Assembly: GCA_030374765.1 (NCBI GenBank)
Contig: JARGXX010000034.1
Coordinates: 1 to 64,000 of the forward strand
Direction: 5' to 3'
DNA length: 64,000 nt
Source: Agarophyton chilense
Taxonomy: Eukaryota; Rhodophyta; Florideophyceae; Gracilariales; Gracilariaceae
Shown: in pieces, positions 21,457-33,358 of the stretch
How positions within the stretch are numbered: the stretch's first letter is position 1
Layout: each line of letters opens with the position of its first letter
Position numbers and translations under genes: made by a program
The notes under the pieces: generated by a model
Database searches by the model: none
Seen by the model: only the letters and a program-made list of their open reading frames with translations
Told to the model about the DNA's origin: nothing

Positions 21457-21474
21457 TGGTCTCCCGACTTAGAA
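21457..21474 (+). promoter_or_regulatory. Element A primer-binding site
   Basis: TGGTCTCCCGACTTAGAA starts 3 nt after the LTR. TGG would pair with a tRNA 3' CCA. The identical 18-mer is in elements C and D. Confidence 0.75.
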
Positions 21475-21567
21475 GTCAAGACCGCTTGTGTCCTCTCTGA
21501 GGTTGTTTTCCGTTTAACGGGTTTTCTCCGGTCTCACCGGTTTGCTTTCTATTCTTCCGTCGAGACG

Positions 21568-23688
21568 GTGTGGCCAATGCCAAGGAAACCGCCTAGCATG
21601 GAGCGTCCTGCAACACGTAGCCGTTCCCGCCAAAGCGGTGATGCCAGGGGCACTGATGTTCCACAGGCCCTGGCTTCAACACCGGCTTCCCGGGAGATAC
21701 CTGTCACCGGCACTGAAGACCCGCAGCCCGATTCCGGGTTCACAACAGTCGCAACGGTGGTTTCTCCGCCTCCGCGGTTGGTCGACCAAGCGCGGATTGT
21801 ACGCTTGGAAGAGCAGCTCCGCTCCCCGCGGGCTGCTCACAATACCCTCTCGAGGGAGTTCACCTCTTTACGAGGAAGCCTTGCTAACCCCCCTACAAGT
21901 GAGTTAGCCGAGAATATCCGCGTATTGCGGTCGGACGTCAATACACTACTCGAGTGTTTTGGCGCTCCGTCTTCCTTCGCAGAAGGTATGGAGAATCGCT
22001 TCGAGCGTCTCCGAAGCCGACTTGAGTCGGTCGAGAGGACAATAACCTCGCCCGCGAACGCGGCTAGACCGGTTGTCTCTTATCGAGAGACCCAGCCGCG
22101 GAACCGGAAGAGCCGGAAGAACCGGGATTCTAACCGTAAGCACGGACACCCGTCCGACTCATCATCTGACTCGGACGGTAAACCGAGTGACTCGGAGAGT
22201 TCCGATTCGTCGTTGAGCGATGACCCACAGGATCGTTATGGGCGCTCTTCCCGCTTAAAGCGGTCCTCTGCCACCTACGGGGCCATCCGGTCGCGCCCCA
22301 AGGGTCGGCGACATCCGGGCCTCAAACCCTTGAAGCCCACCCACCCTCTGTACAGGACACTCCTGTCCTACCGGTATTACCGGCTAGAAGATTTCTTTTT
22401 AGGTCGGACACCGCGTGACACGGGTAAAGTGAAAGACTGCATCAAGCGGATGCAGCTTTCACTTCGTAAACAGTCGTTTACTGGGGATGATCCAATTCTG
22501 GTCTTGGATTTCCTACACCGCTTTGTAGCGGAAGCCGATATACTCGGAATGAACGAAGGACAAGCCTACGTGGCGCTACCCTACTTTCTACGGGGTGTCG
22601 CTGAAGATCAGTTTTTGTCGGTTCGGGGCTCGTCGTGAGCCTCTGAAAGAGGTGTGACCTGCTGGCCCGAGGCCGTGCAGTACCTCCTGCGTTCCTACGC
22701 AACCAACTCCGCGATACAAGCGGCGATACTCGCTTTGCGAGACACTTGACAACGCTCCGGCGAGCTCGAGACCGATTACTTGGTACGCCTGAATAAGGCT
22801 TTCCACCGTTGTGGTAATGTATACCCCGCTGGGGAACGCTGTACGATGTTCATTGATGGCTTGGATCCAGCCATCAAGACTCTTGTCGCCTGTTACAGGG
22901 AACAAGAGCCGAAGGTGACCTAATTTGAACTCGTACAGTTTGCCCGCGCAGAGGGAAATGCACTACGTGCACGCAATCCGGGAACCCGGTCGAAGGCCGC
23001 TAAAGCATTGCTGCTTGAGTCGGACTCTTCTTCACCGTCATTTGCGACGGATGGCATCCCCAAACAGGGTTATGACAATATGAATGTCATCCATAACGAT
23101 GGTTTATCTATTCCGACAACGGAATTACTGTCTACGACGGAGGGCTCGGTTGACTCAACGGCAAGGGACACGGAGAACGGGCAGGTCTTTTATCTTAATG
23201 ACCGCCGCACTCCGGCCCCTCGTATGCCGTACTCGAACGGAATGACACGAAGTCAGCGCCCTGGATGGGTTGGAAACCTGGAACCCGGAAGATACACCGA
23301 TGCTTGGAATGCCGTACTGCGAAACGCAGGAGTGACGTTGGTGTGCCACTTGTGCTACGAGCGCGGGCAAAGCTCCCCGCAATGCCTTTTATCGCTACGG
23401 GATATGGCGCGAGTGGTGGATAATTACGAAGTCCCCTCCCCGCAGGAGAAGGGCTCCGTGCCACTCACGTCATATCTCCGCGCGAAGACGGACTTCCCCA
23501 ACGCATTGGCTCACACTCCGAATTCTCGTTACAAACCGGCTCAGCCGGCACGCGCCGCAGCAGCACCAAACCACGCTGGTGGATCTCAACCCGCTCCTGC
23601 AGTAGCTACCGTGCAACGGAATCATGCACTCGTTGCCGAGAAAGTCGGGCCTTCGCCCGACCAGGACCCTGTACAGGGAAAAGAATAG
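21568..23688 (+). pseudogene. Element A gag
   Basis: A single frame carries the structural protein: a Pro/Ser-rich N-terminus, a coiled-coil-like segment, a basic Arg/Lys plus Ser/Asp-rich stretch, and a capsid-like region (DDPILVLDFLHRFVAEAD; later WPEAVQYLL and FIDGLDPAIKTLV), matching gag of element D segment by segment. Stops interrupt it at 22636-22638 (TGA), 22747-22749 (TGA) and 22921-22923 (TAA). The distal part has a Cys-rich CHLCYERGQSSPQC in place of a clean CCHC knuckle. The stop at 22636 coincides with a stop at the same alignment point in element D. Confidence 0.85.
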
Positions 23689-23711
23689 AGGGAGTCTCCC
23701 CTTCGGGAGAG

Positions 23712-26700
23712 GTGTCCTCAGAGTTGAGGCTGACGACGCCCGAGGCGCCGATGCCTCGCTCCCCGGTGAAAAACCTGACAAGGAAGGACACCGCAGACGC
23801 GGACTCTAAACACCTCGGTGTTTTGCGTCGACCGTGGATACGGATTAGAAATAACCGGATCCCGGATAGAGTCTTGGTAATGGCCAAGCGTTACTACAAG
23901 GTTTACGCTGACCTTGGTCTGCACACGCAGTTTATGGTGAGATATCTCACTGTCCTGGATACAGGTGCTGGGCCGAACTTTATTGTGGAATCGGTTTTAC
24001 CCCCGCCATTGCGGTCACTCATCCGTTTTGAAACGGTACCCGACGTCTCAGACGCCAATAACAACCCGTTGAAAACGGTTGGTGTGATCGACCTGGTCGT
24101 CAGGCTAGGGCGGATGGTGGTTAAACTAACTTTTATTGTGTGCCGCTCGCTGGCCGCGCCAGTTATACTGGGATGTGACTACTGCGACAGGTTTGTCGAC
24201 GCCATCCGCCCACGCCTTAAGCAGGTGGAACTTGAGGACGGATCGGCCGTCCCCATTTTTCGTCAACCGCTGAAGCGGGCATCGAGGAAACACGTTCCTC
24301 TACCTGCAGCGCAGGAACCCACACCGGCGAACCGGGATTCTACGAAGCTACGCGTTGCCTCGTCAGTCACCATACCCCCGGAGAGCCAGGTTATGGTTTC
24401 AGTCAATTCCCGTCAACACGGTCTTCGGGTTGTTCAGCCCTTGCCCTCGTTGTACGAGAAATTTCAGTTAACCGTTGCGAACGGAATCGTGCAAGTTACG
24501 CCGAATTCCCCTTTCAGGGTGTTGGTTGCCAATCTGGGAAAGGCTCCCCAGACGCTGGCAACAAACCAAGTCATTGGGTCTGTGACGCCGCACCCGCTCG
24601 CGATGCTCCCTACAAAGGTGACGGCTGTCGAAGTACTCGGAATAACTCCCTCTGCCGAGGATGGTCTCCCGGTATCCGGTGCAGAAACCTCCGGGGAGGC
24701 ACAGCAGTTGGCTCTCGATAAAACCGTCAAGACGGATGCATTTCCGACCTCGTCGGCTCCCACACCTGACACCGGGGCACAGCCTACGAGCTACGATGAG
24801 ATAGACCCGATCAAGGCCCTCGAGGACCTGGACCTGAGTCATGTACCGGTCTCACACCGGGACCGCTTACGCGGAATGCTACGCGAGTTTACCACAATGT
24901 GGGACGGCTTACTGGGTGAGATCAATACAACCGAACATCGGATAGACTTGCTACCGGACGCACGTCCAGTTGCACAACCCCCTTACAGGGCGGGACCGAA
25001 AGCTCGGGAGGAGGAAGAATTTCAGGTGGACAAGATCCTCCGTGCTGGAGTCATCGAGCCCGCCAAATCTCCTTGGGCTTCACCGGTGGTGCTGGCCCTC
25101 AAGGCTGACGGCACGTGGCGGTTTTGCGTTGACTACCGCCGCCTCAATGCCGTCACCGTGAGGGACACCTACCCGATTCCGTGCATGGACGAGTGTATAG
25201 ACTCGCTCGGAAACGCTACCGTGTTTACGGCTCCGGATGCTAACTGCGGCTACTGGCAAGTCCCAGTCCGGGAAGAGGACCAAGACAAAACCGCGTTTGT
25301 TTGCCACTCGGGTTCCTATCGCTTCAAGCGGATGCCGTTTGGTTTAACCAATGCACCGGCCACCTTTCAAAGGGCAATAGACATACTGATGTCGCGGTTC
25401 AAGTGGCTCACGTGCCTTGTCTACTTGGACGACATCATTGTCTTTTCCAGAAACCTGGACAATCACCTGACCCACGTGCGGGACGTGATGACCGTACTGC
25501 GAGACGCAGGAATAACCCTCAAGTTGAGGAAGTGCGAGTTCTTCACCGACACGGTGAAGTATCTCGGGCATGTCATCCGTCCAGGACGGTTAATGATCGA
25601 ACAAGTTCGTATCAAATCCCTCTGCGAGGCGAAGGAGCCCCGTACTCAAACGGAGCTCCGCTCCTTTTTAGGTCTGGTCAACGTCTATCGACAGTTTATA
25701 CCGAGTTTCTCGGATATCGCCGCTCCGCTAAACGCGCTACTGCGGAAGGGCCAGCCACCGAAGCTTCCGCTATTTACCACCGATCAGTCGGAATCTTTTC
25801 GCTCCTTGATTAAGGCAGTTACGACAGCTCCCATCCTATCCTTGCCCAAACCTCGGCTTCCCTACTCCATCGACACCGACGCCAGCGACCACAAGGTGGG
25901 CTGTGCACTGTTCCAAACCACCCCCGAGGGGGAACGCAAACCAATTGGCTATTGGTCCCGCACGCTGAACGTCCACGAGCGCAACTACTCGGTCTCCGAG
26001 AAGGAGTGCCTTGCAGTGGTCTGGGCGCTATCCACTCTGCGCCCATACCTCATGGGCGTTCATTTCACCGTATACACGGACCATGCCTCGTTGAGGTGGC
26101 TGCTGAACATCGCAGATCCTTCTGGCCGCTTAATGCGGTGGCACCTCCGCTTAGCGGAATTCGACTTCGAGGTCGTCTACAAAAAGGTGTCCAGAACACC
26201 CAAGCAGACGCCCTCTCTCGATTACCTACGACAGGTGAAGCACTTACCGACCCGGAGGTCGACGAGATCCCGTGCTTTACCTTGGAAGGGGAAACACCGA
26301 CGGAGTCGGATTGGCCCGAAACCGGGGGAGACACCATGGAAATGGATGAGCTACTCGCAGCGCGCGAGAATGAAACACCTGTACCCGGGACCTTTGTATC
26401 AATCTCCACCGAGGAGATGATCCGAGAACAGTTCGGCGACCCGTTCTGCACGCGCATACGGGCCCGCCTAAACGGTGCAGAGGACCTCCCGTTCGAGGTA
26501 AACGACATCGGTTACCTCGTCCGGACGGTGGACCACCGATCCCAGATCGTTGTCCCCCACACCCTGCAAACCAGGGTGCTCCACCTCTCAAACTACCCGA
26601 CCCTCGGGGGACACTCCGGTGGGAGAAAACTTTATCTACCCCTGCGAACGGACTTTTATTGGCCCGCTATGGCGGTTGATTGCTACGCTACGGTGCAGTT

Positions 26701-28966
26701 CTGCACACAATGCGCAAAGAACCGGGTGAAACTCCGGAAGCACTCCAAACGGATGAAGCTTTTCCCCGCAAGGGCACCCCTCCAGTTTGTCGCAATCGAA
26801 ATTCTCGGGCCTCTACTCAAGACGCGCAAGGGAAACAAGTTCCTCTTGGTTATCACTGACCGCTTTTCGAAGCTGGTGCGCACCGTACCTTTACGGAAGA
26901 CCACCGCTTTCACGGTTGCGAACGCCTTCGTTACGCACTGGGCGTTCGTTTATGGCCCTCCGATAGAGGTTCTATCCGATAACGGTAAGCAGTTCGCCTC
27001 TAAGTTCTTTCAGGACGTCTGCCGCATCCTCGACGTCAAGAACCTTTTTACTACAACCTACCACCCGCAAACAAACGGGCAGGTGGAACGCTTCATCCGC
27101 ACCCTACTTGCGTCGCTACGCTCCTACGTATCCGATCACCCAATGACGTGGGACATTTATTCTGATGCTATCACCTACGCCTACTACACGCAGGTTCACC
27201 GGACAACCGGTCTGACTCCCTTCGAGCTTGTGCTCTCCAGGACACCCCCGCCGGTTGCGGTCGAACCCCAACACAGGGTCACCTCTTTCCCATCCGTGGG
27301 TCAATACCGCCTCAAGTGGAAGAACTGGCTTACCAAGCTCGTACCGGTCGCCCGGAAGTCCATGGAACGTGCCCAGGCCGCCTACAAGCGGGATTTTGAT
27401 AACCGCTTACGCGGACCACTACCGGCACCGCCCAAGCCGGGAACCTACGTGTTCGTTCGCCGGGAGTACTACAACCCCCGGACCGACAAGCGTCACAAGC
27501 TCTCGCCTGTCGCTGAAGGTCCGTTCCGGGTCGTGTCCTCCCTCCCCGGCACCGTTGTGATGGACAAGAACGGCGACCACGAACGTCTTTCACAAGACCG
27601 CATCGTAGCCGCCCCACCGCCGCAGGCGGAAAACGCATCAGCCCCCGTCGAAACGGCCTCGGATACCACGGATACAACGGTGGCACCACGCCCCGCCGTG
27701 GTACCGCACCCCTCACGGGGTCTCTCCGATGTACCGACTTTATCGGAACCACCGCCAATGCCGGAAACACCTGGCCCTCGCGCCAAGCTACCCTTATGGG
27801 CGCCGCGCAGCGGTATTTATACCCGCCATGCGGTTAGCCCACCATCACCCGTCGCTCCGTCTAAGGAGGGGGAGGGGACCCGCTCAATCGCGGAAGCATC
27901 GCCGTCGCAACGGAAGTTTAACTGGACACCCCGGGCAAGGCCCCCGAGATGGCATCCGGCATCGTCGCCGGACGCCACTCCACTCCCGCGGGACGCGGCG
28001 GTCAATCCGACCGCCACGCAACCCCGCAAAGGGAACTAAGGCGCTGGAAGACCCGAAGCCGGGAAGCGAGACCATACGGACGCTCTGCATCGCGTGGAAG
28101 CAACTAAGGGCTCCCCGCACGTTCGCGGTCGCACACCAAGCGTTTCAGTCGATACCGGTACTCCGGCGAGCGCTGCACAAGCAGGTCTAGCGAGCCACTC
28201 CGTTGAGAACGGTACGAACCCCATGGAGAAAAAGGGGCGCAACGACAAGTCGAAAACCGCCTCCCTTGCCGAACAATCCGAGCCAACCGTCCGCGACGGC
28301 CCGACCACCCGTCCTCAAGGTCACGTGACCCGGGTGGGAGATCGGACCAATGGGCACCCGGCATCCCGGTAATTGGCTGACAGCCACCCCGCGGAGGCAG
28401 ATCGCCGGGACGGTGAACCACTCACCGCCCGCGGCGCACCGCACAGCGGAAAGTGCCTACCAATGGGAACGCCGCAGGCCGCCAATCAAGCGGAGGCCTC
28501 CGGCGAACTGTCACCAAGACGGAAGGACCCCAGCAAACTCGCGATAAGAGCGGACTTCAGGGAAGCCCCTACCGCCCAGCGAAAACACAACCCGGCCCCG
28601 CCGGGAACTTCCGCGAAGCAGTACGGCAGCCCCGGCAACCCGGCAACAACCGCAGAGTGGAATGACAAACCGGGTGACCCGGAACAGGCGACGACGAGCA
28701 CAGCACCACGCGGCGCTGAGGATCGGTTCACCACCACCCGGCAAGGCCGGCAAGTTTACGTGCAGGAGTACGTCCTCGACCGAATCGTCGGACATAGCTA
28801 CGATGAGCACGGAGTGCTCCAGTACCAGACCCGCTGGTACGGATACGGGCCGGAGTGGGACACCCCGGAGCCCATCGAGCACCTCCCGCGCTCTGCGGTA
28901 ATGCAATACCACCGCCTTGCGGGGACTGCACTCCCAGCCACGCTGGTAAACGCCCAAGAGGGATAA
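23712..28966 (+). pseudogene. Element A pol: protease, RT, RNase H, integrase, chromodomain
   Basis: Protease DTGAGPNFI (near 23958); RT with FTAPDANCGYWQ, MPFGLTNAPATFQ and the catalytic YLDD (25422); RNase H with IDTDASDHKVG and YTDHASLRWLL. A one-base frameshift near 26185 in an A-run moves the frame, after which NTQADALSRL and integrase follow: HHCC finger (HSGG...CTQCAKNR), LSDNGKQF and NGQVERF. The first catalytic Asp is Glu (AIEILGPL, 26798-26800) where element D keeps Asp. In-frame stops at 28037-28039 and 28370-28372 separate the C-terminal chromodomain (VLDRIVGHSYDEHG...RWYGYGPEWDTPEP). Chromodomains steer integration to histone-marked chromatin. The frameshift, the stops and the Asp-to-Glu change argue against activity. 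Confidence 0.9.
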
Positions 28967-29299
28967 ACCGTGAACACGGAATGGAATGGCTGATGGCGCC
29001 ACGCGCCATCTCCGTCCATGCCCCAACGCGGGGAAGGAAGCAACCGCTCACGCTATCCCAACCTCGTTGGTGGTCGTGCCCGTTACCTGGTCCGCGCGCG
29101 AAGCGCCCTCCGTTAAACACGGAACTCCCAGCTAGGCTGGTTCCGTGCAACGCCGGAACCCCGGTAGAAGGCCGGTACTCCGGAAAGAAAGAAGCGGACT
29201 TGGGAAAGGGCGTCGGAAAGGCGACCCTCTTCTTTTTATTTCTCACTAATGGCAAGGGCGCCCTAGTGGCGCCGCCCTACATTCTACCGGAAGCTCCGG

Positions 29300-31075
29300 T
29301 CATTCCTCCGCACGGGGTGGACCCCCGCCCAGGCGGTTGGCTAAGGCAACCCGCATGGCGGCCACATCACCCGAGATCTCGAAAGGGCGAAGCCCCACCT
29401 CCCGAAGGAAGCGCGCGATGACCTCGCCCCGCTCTGCGCCAGTGGCGGTTGCGGGTGTGCCCGCCACCGATGGAGTCGGATAGGAATCCGTTCGCACGGC
29501 ATCAGCAGCTCCGGATGGAGCCGCACCACCGTATTCAACGGACTCCTCACCGGCCTCGCCGGACTCGTCACCCTCCATCGGAGCGTAACCCGGATCCTCC
29601 GGTTCGTTGTCGACCATCGGGTCACCATCCGCATAGTCGCGGTAATAGTCGCTCGAGTCGACATACCCTCGCGGGTGGTCGGCCGGGACTTCACGCGGCG
29701 CATGCCGGTTGGCTTCCGCTTCCTCGCGGCTGATCTCGTCGTAATCCCAGGGGTCGAAGTAGATGAAATCCCCCGCTAGCGCGGTATTCCTCCCGAATCC
29801 GGGGCCAGACCCGCGACGCGGTTGAATGCGTTGGGAGTTCTCCAGCGGGGCCTCATCCCACTGGACCCCGTCCACAAAGTCGAGGAGGCCCAGAATCTCT
29901 TCTTCGTTCGCCTCGCCCCCGAGGGGGATGCGCATGTCCAAACGACGGATTGCAGCCCGCACACGCGGTGGCACGTACCACAATCGGTATTGGTCGTACG
30001 CCTCAGCGAGGATAAAAGCCGCATTGCGGACGGCCCATTCGCTTACCACGACGGACCACCACTCCGACTGGGGATCGTTCAAGAACGACGACCCTACATA
30101 GGTGAAGACCGGGGGCAGCTCAATGAAGCAACCCCAGCACGCCTCCAAGGAGGACCACCAGTCTGGGAGACTGACGTACCGACCGCGTCGGTGAGCAGGC
30201 GCGATGCGCTCAATCTCCGTGATCTGGTACGGTACGAAATACCCGGTCCAGGCCCTCCAACGCCGCTCATCGCGGATGAAGTTCTGAAGGAAGTTCGAGC
30301 GCGACTGCCGCGTTTGGTAGCGGAACTCTGCCTGAAGAATCGGTCGTGCCCAGCAAAGGGCTTCTTGCCGGGCGATCGGTGTGCCCCTCCAAGCGAGGGT
30401 TTCCAATCCGTTAAGACGGTCACAGTACGACATTTCCCCGCGAGTGCGGTAAAGGTGGACGTCGAATTCGACCTTTGCCGGTATCGGGAACTCGAAAGGC
30501 GCCCGATGGTGCCTGAGATAAGCGATCCACACAAGCGCGGCCTGAGCCTCGGCAGAAGATTCACCGCGTCGGCGGAGTATGTGGTGTACCGGGATGGCGA
30601 TGGGATTACGCCAATCCCAGGACATGGTCACCACGCCGGGCAGGTCGCCCGGGAGCATCTCCGAATTATTGGTGTAGGATTGGATCAAATCCTCGTCGCG
30701 GACAGCCAATGGGTGAAACCAAGGCGCATACCGCAACATCGCGGAGCCCTGCCGAGTTCTCGGATTTGCACCCACAAGGGCGTCGTAGGTCGGCCACTGC
30801 GGTGGGTCTGCCTGTCCGCGAAAGCGGGCGCCAATACGGTGGTCTTCGTACGCGAGGTTGGTAACATCCCCAGGGTGGGGCGCGGACCGGAAGCCGGTGG
30901 AACCGCCAAGGGCGGGAGTCGCAGATGTGTTATGACGGTCGGGGTTGGACATGGTGCGTGTTGGTGTGCTGTGGTTGGAATCGGATGCAGAGAGCGTGCG
31001 TGGGATCCTTGGTGAAGGTGTGTTGGTTTCCGGAGACCCGGTGTCGGACGCGCTCTTATCATGACGAGCTGCCAT
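29300..31075 (-). CDS. Antisense ORF of element A (unknown conserved protein)
   Basis: 591 aa from the ATG at 31075, about 50 bp inside the 3' LTR; the frame is open upstream into the LTR to 31249. It is transcribed, if at all, opposite to gag-pol. The N-terminal ~100 residues are Ser/Thr/Pro-rich, and the core (~residues 110-420) is aromatic-rich, with motifs APWFHPLAVRDEDLI, GYFVPYQITEIERI, ELPPVFTYVGSSFLNDP and AYDQYRLWYVPP. An acidic linker and a short C-terminal helix-like segment (VIARFLREVGL) follow. No transmembrane segment, signal peptide or known catalytic motif is visible. Element D carries a homologue in the same antisense position (50236-51917). The frame is intact in A although gag and pol are broken. 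I do not know its function. Confidence 0.75.
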   Translation of the reverse strand: MAARHDKSASDTGSPETNTPSPRIPRTLSASDSNHSTPTRTMSNPDRHNTSATPALGGSTGFRSAPHPGDVTNLAYEDHRIGARFRGQADPPQWPTYDALVGANPRTRQGSAMLRYAPWFHPLAVRDEDLIQSYTNNSEMLPGDLPGVVTMSWDWRNPIAIPVHHILRRRGESSAEAQAALVWIAYLRHHRAPFEFPIPAKVEFDVHLYRTRGEMSYCDRLNGLETLAWRGTPIARQEALCWARPILQAEFRYQTRQSRSNFLQNFIRDERRWRAWTGYFVPYQITEIERIAPAHRRGRYVSLPDWWSSLEACWGCFIELPPVFTYVGSSFLNDPQSEWWSVVVSEWAVRNAAFILAEAYDQYRLWYVPPRVRAAIRRLDMRIPLGGEANEEEILGLLDFVDGVQWDEAPLENSQRIQPRRGSGPGFGRNTALAGDFIYFDPWDYDEISREEAEANRHAPREVPADHPRGYVDSSDYYRDYADGDPMVDNEPEDPGYAPMEGDESGEAGEESVEYGGAAPSGAADAVRTDSYPTPSVAGTPATATGAERGEVIARFLREVGLRPFEISGDVAAMRVALANRLGGGPPRAEE

Positions 31076-31108
31076 GCCGACTTCCTCTTCGAGGTGTTCG
31101 CCCTGTCT

Positions 31109-31121
31109 TAAGGGGGGGGAT
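31109..31121 (+). promoter_or_regulatory. Element A polypurine tract
   Basis: TTAAGGGGGGGGA lies just before the 3' LTR TG at 31123, the position expected for the plus-strand primer of reverse transcription. Confidence 0.85.
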
Positions 31122-31122
31122 A

Positions 31123-31975
31123 TGAAGAGCAACGTCCTCCAGGGAGGTTTTTCGGGACTTAAGTTTTTTCCGGAGCCTCCGGCGTGCAACCTCGTTATGA
31201 GTAGGAGTAATCCGTTTTCAAGGCGATGGCCGGAACGCCGGTGATGCACCGGCGGGACCGCGCGGCATGCACGTGGCCGCAGCGCCCGCGCGACACGTGG
31301 CCGCCAGATTGGCCCCTTTGTTAGACGGACATTTAGCTATTTAGGATAGACTTTATTTATTCTATTCTACGGTGACTACAGTACTTAGGCCGCCGGTCTC
31401 GCGGCCGCCAGTCCAGTAAAGTGTCCCCAACAAGGGTGATCTTGGTCTTCCAGATCTTGGCTCTGGGTCGAACCGCCTGCGCGGATATACAACTCCTTAC
31501 AGAGGGATTTCCCGTGGTGCACGGCTTGCCAACCCCCTTGGACGTTCAAGCAGCCTTCGTGTGTTGGGTATCTATTCCAACTTTCGTGGTTCCGCCCGTG
31601 TATACGGTTTGCTACACCCGGCAGTGCCGGCTATTCCCGAGTCCCCTCTTGCGACTCGTGGTCAACCTCGCCCTCTTACCTCCGTTCCCATTTTCCTCCC
31701 CTTCATTGGGCAATTCCCGCTCTTGTGGCTCGCACTGACACCTGTCGTGCTCGCCACTCTCGTGGGGTTTGCCTCCTCAGAGGATACGCAAGCACCGCTT
31801 CAGCGGATATCCTCGGCTTCTTTCAGCCTCCCTGCGCCCGTCGCGACGGTTCGGCTCCGGCTTACACCCGGCATTGCGCGCCGATCCCTGGGAGGGCTCT
31901 ACCGCGCCGGTTACCTCGTGAGAGAAAGATCCGGACGTCTTCGTAGGTTTTCCCCCTTGGGGGCATTGTCCTACA
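31123..31975 (+). repeat. Element A 3' LTR
   Basis: 853 bp matching the 5' LTR and ending GTCCTACA, followed by the TSD AAACG. On the minus strand it would be the promoter-proximal flank of the antisense ORF. Confidence 0.95.
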
Positions 31976-31980
31976 AAACG

Positions 31981-32908
31981 ACCGTGATGATGGCCCGAGT
32001 CTCCGACATAATCAAGAATGATGGGAAGACGACAGTGGAAAGCAGTAGCGACCATTAGTCAGATCACGTTAATGCTACTAATACTACTTATTCCGATGAA
32101 TCTCCGGTTGCGGAGGAAGAAATCGACCTTACTCCCACGAACAACTCGCTGTGGCACAATCGACTAGGTCATACAGCAACAAAGACTGAGGTTCGAAATC
32201 TGATTCAAAGAAACATACTGTCTCAAGCCCGCCAAGCAACAATGGATTGCATCCCTTGTGTTCGTGGAAAGTTTCGCCGCAGTTTTCAAGTTTCTTTGAC
32301 TTTTGCTAGCAGACCGGGTCACCTTCACAGTAATATTAACCTTTGTCGGCACAGAATCGGAAAGTGGTCATTCCTATTATATAATCATTGTCGATGAACA
32401 CAATCGGTATCTCTTTGCAGCCCCACTTTTTCGAAAATCCGAAGCCTTTGATACTCTTTTGGAGTTTGTGTCCTGGTTTGAGCGCCAATAAAACCAAACG
32501 GTTCGCTCATTGCACTCAGATGGTGGTTCAGAATCCTTCAAGGCACAGAAACCCTTGAAACGTATGGGCGTTGCTATCACCACAACTTTCGCTCACACAC
32601 CATCGTCAAATAGTCTGGCTGAACGAAACATTGCTGTTCCTATGAGACCTATACTTGCCTGTTTGCTACAGGCTCATCTTCCGCTTTCCTTCTGGACAGA
32701 TGCTCTCCATCATGTGATTTTCTGCAAGAATATTAATACACACAGCAGTACAGCACGCATTCCTTTTGTCCACCTACTTCAGGAGCTTTCCGACGATGTG
32801 AAGCATCTTCGAACTTTTGGATGTCGTGCCCTCGTGGAGGAATGTTTCGCAGATCGTAAGAAGATGCATCCAAGACTTACGGAAGGCATCAATCTTGGAC
32901 ATCTTTGA
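31981..32908 (+). pseudogene. Copia B GAG-pre-integrase and integrase
   Basis: After element A the copia polyprotein resumes. LWHNRLGHT (HHCC-type GAG-pre-integrase) and CIPCVRGKFRR precede the integrase core. A frameshift lies near 32303, where the first catalytic Asp region reads LHSNI rather than the usual LHSDI/VHTD. The next frame gives SYYIIIVDEHNRYLFAAPL, a TAA at 32489-32491, then HSDGGSESF (second Asp) and SNSLAERN (Glu). It ends FADRKKMHPR..., the usual copia region before RT. Integrase would insert the cDNA; this copy cannot. Confidence 0.85.
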
Positions 32909-33358
32909 TGTGGCAAGTACAAAATCTTAACCACAAACGGCGTTACAATGACAAACCATGTCCGATTTATCGAAGATGAGTTTCCTGGACTGTCCTACGT
33001 GAATGGATCTGCTCCACATCCACCTCCTATCTCTCCAGAACCAATCTCTCACAGTTATACTTCTAGCGATGATGAAGATGTATCTGTTCTCTGCTCTAAT
33101 TGTACCTCTGAGACGCTGTCATGCCACACAGAAGAAGCTGATTCTTCTAGGGAGACCCACAGTAAGACCAGCACTGGGCTCACTCACTATCCGGAAAAAC
33201 CGTCCACATATGAACCCGATTTGGGTGGGTATGCCTCTGATTTCGAACCAGAAACAGTCAACGCGGCACGCACCATGCCGAATTCAATCAGTACATCTGA
33301 TGAAACCACACTTCGTCAAGCTCTTGCGTCTCCTGAGGCCTGTCACTGAATAGACGCC

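Larger units (their letters stand above)
20601..31975 (+). mobile_element. Ty3/gypsy chromovirus A, full length (11,375 bp)
   Basis: Two 853-bp LTRs (TG...CA), 5-bp TSD, PBS, purine tract, gag, protease-RT-RNase H-integrase in gypsy order, a C-terminal chromodomain, and a long antisense ORF beside the 3' LTR. By eye the LTRs differ at roughly 29 positions (about 3%), so the insertion is not brand new. Gag and pol contain several stops and one frameshift, so it is probably non-autonomous now. Confidence 0.95.

Noticed and set aside
26180-26200. Programmed frameshift in element A pol at an A-run
   Set aside because: Element D reads through the equivalent site in one frame, so a simple indel in A is more likely.
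29822-31015. 397-codon plus-strand frame inside element A
   Set aside because: Opposite strand of the antisense ORF; the antisense frame is the one with a homologue in element D.
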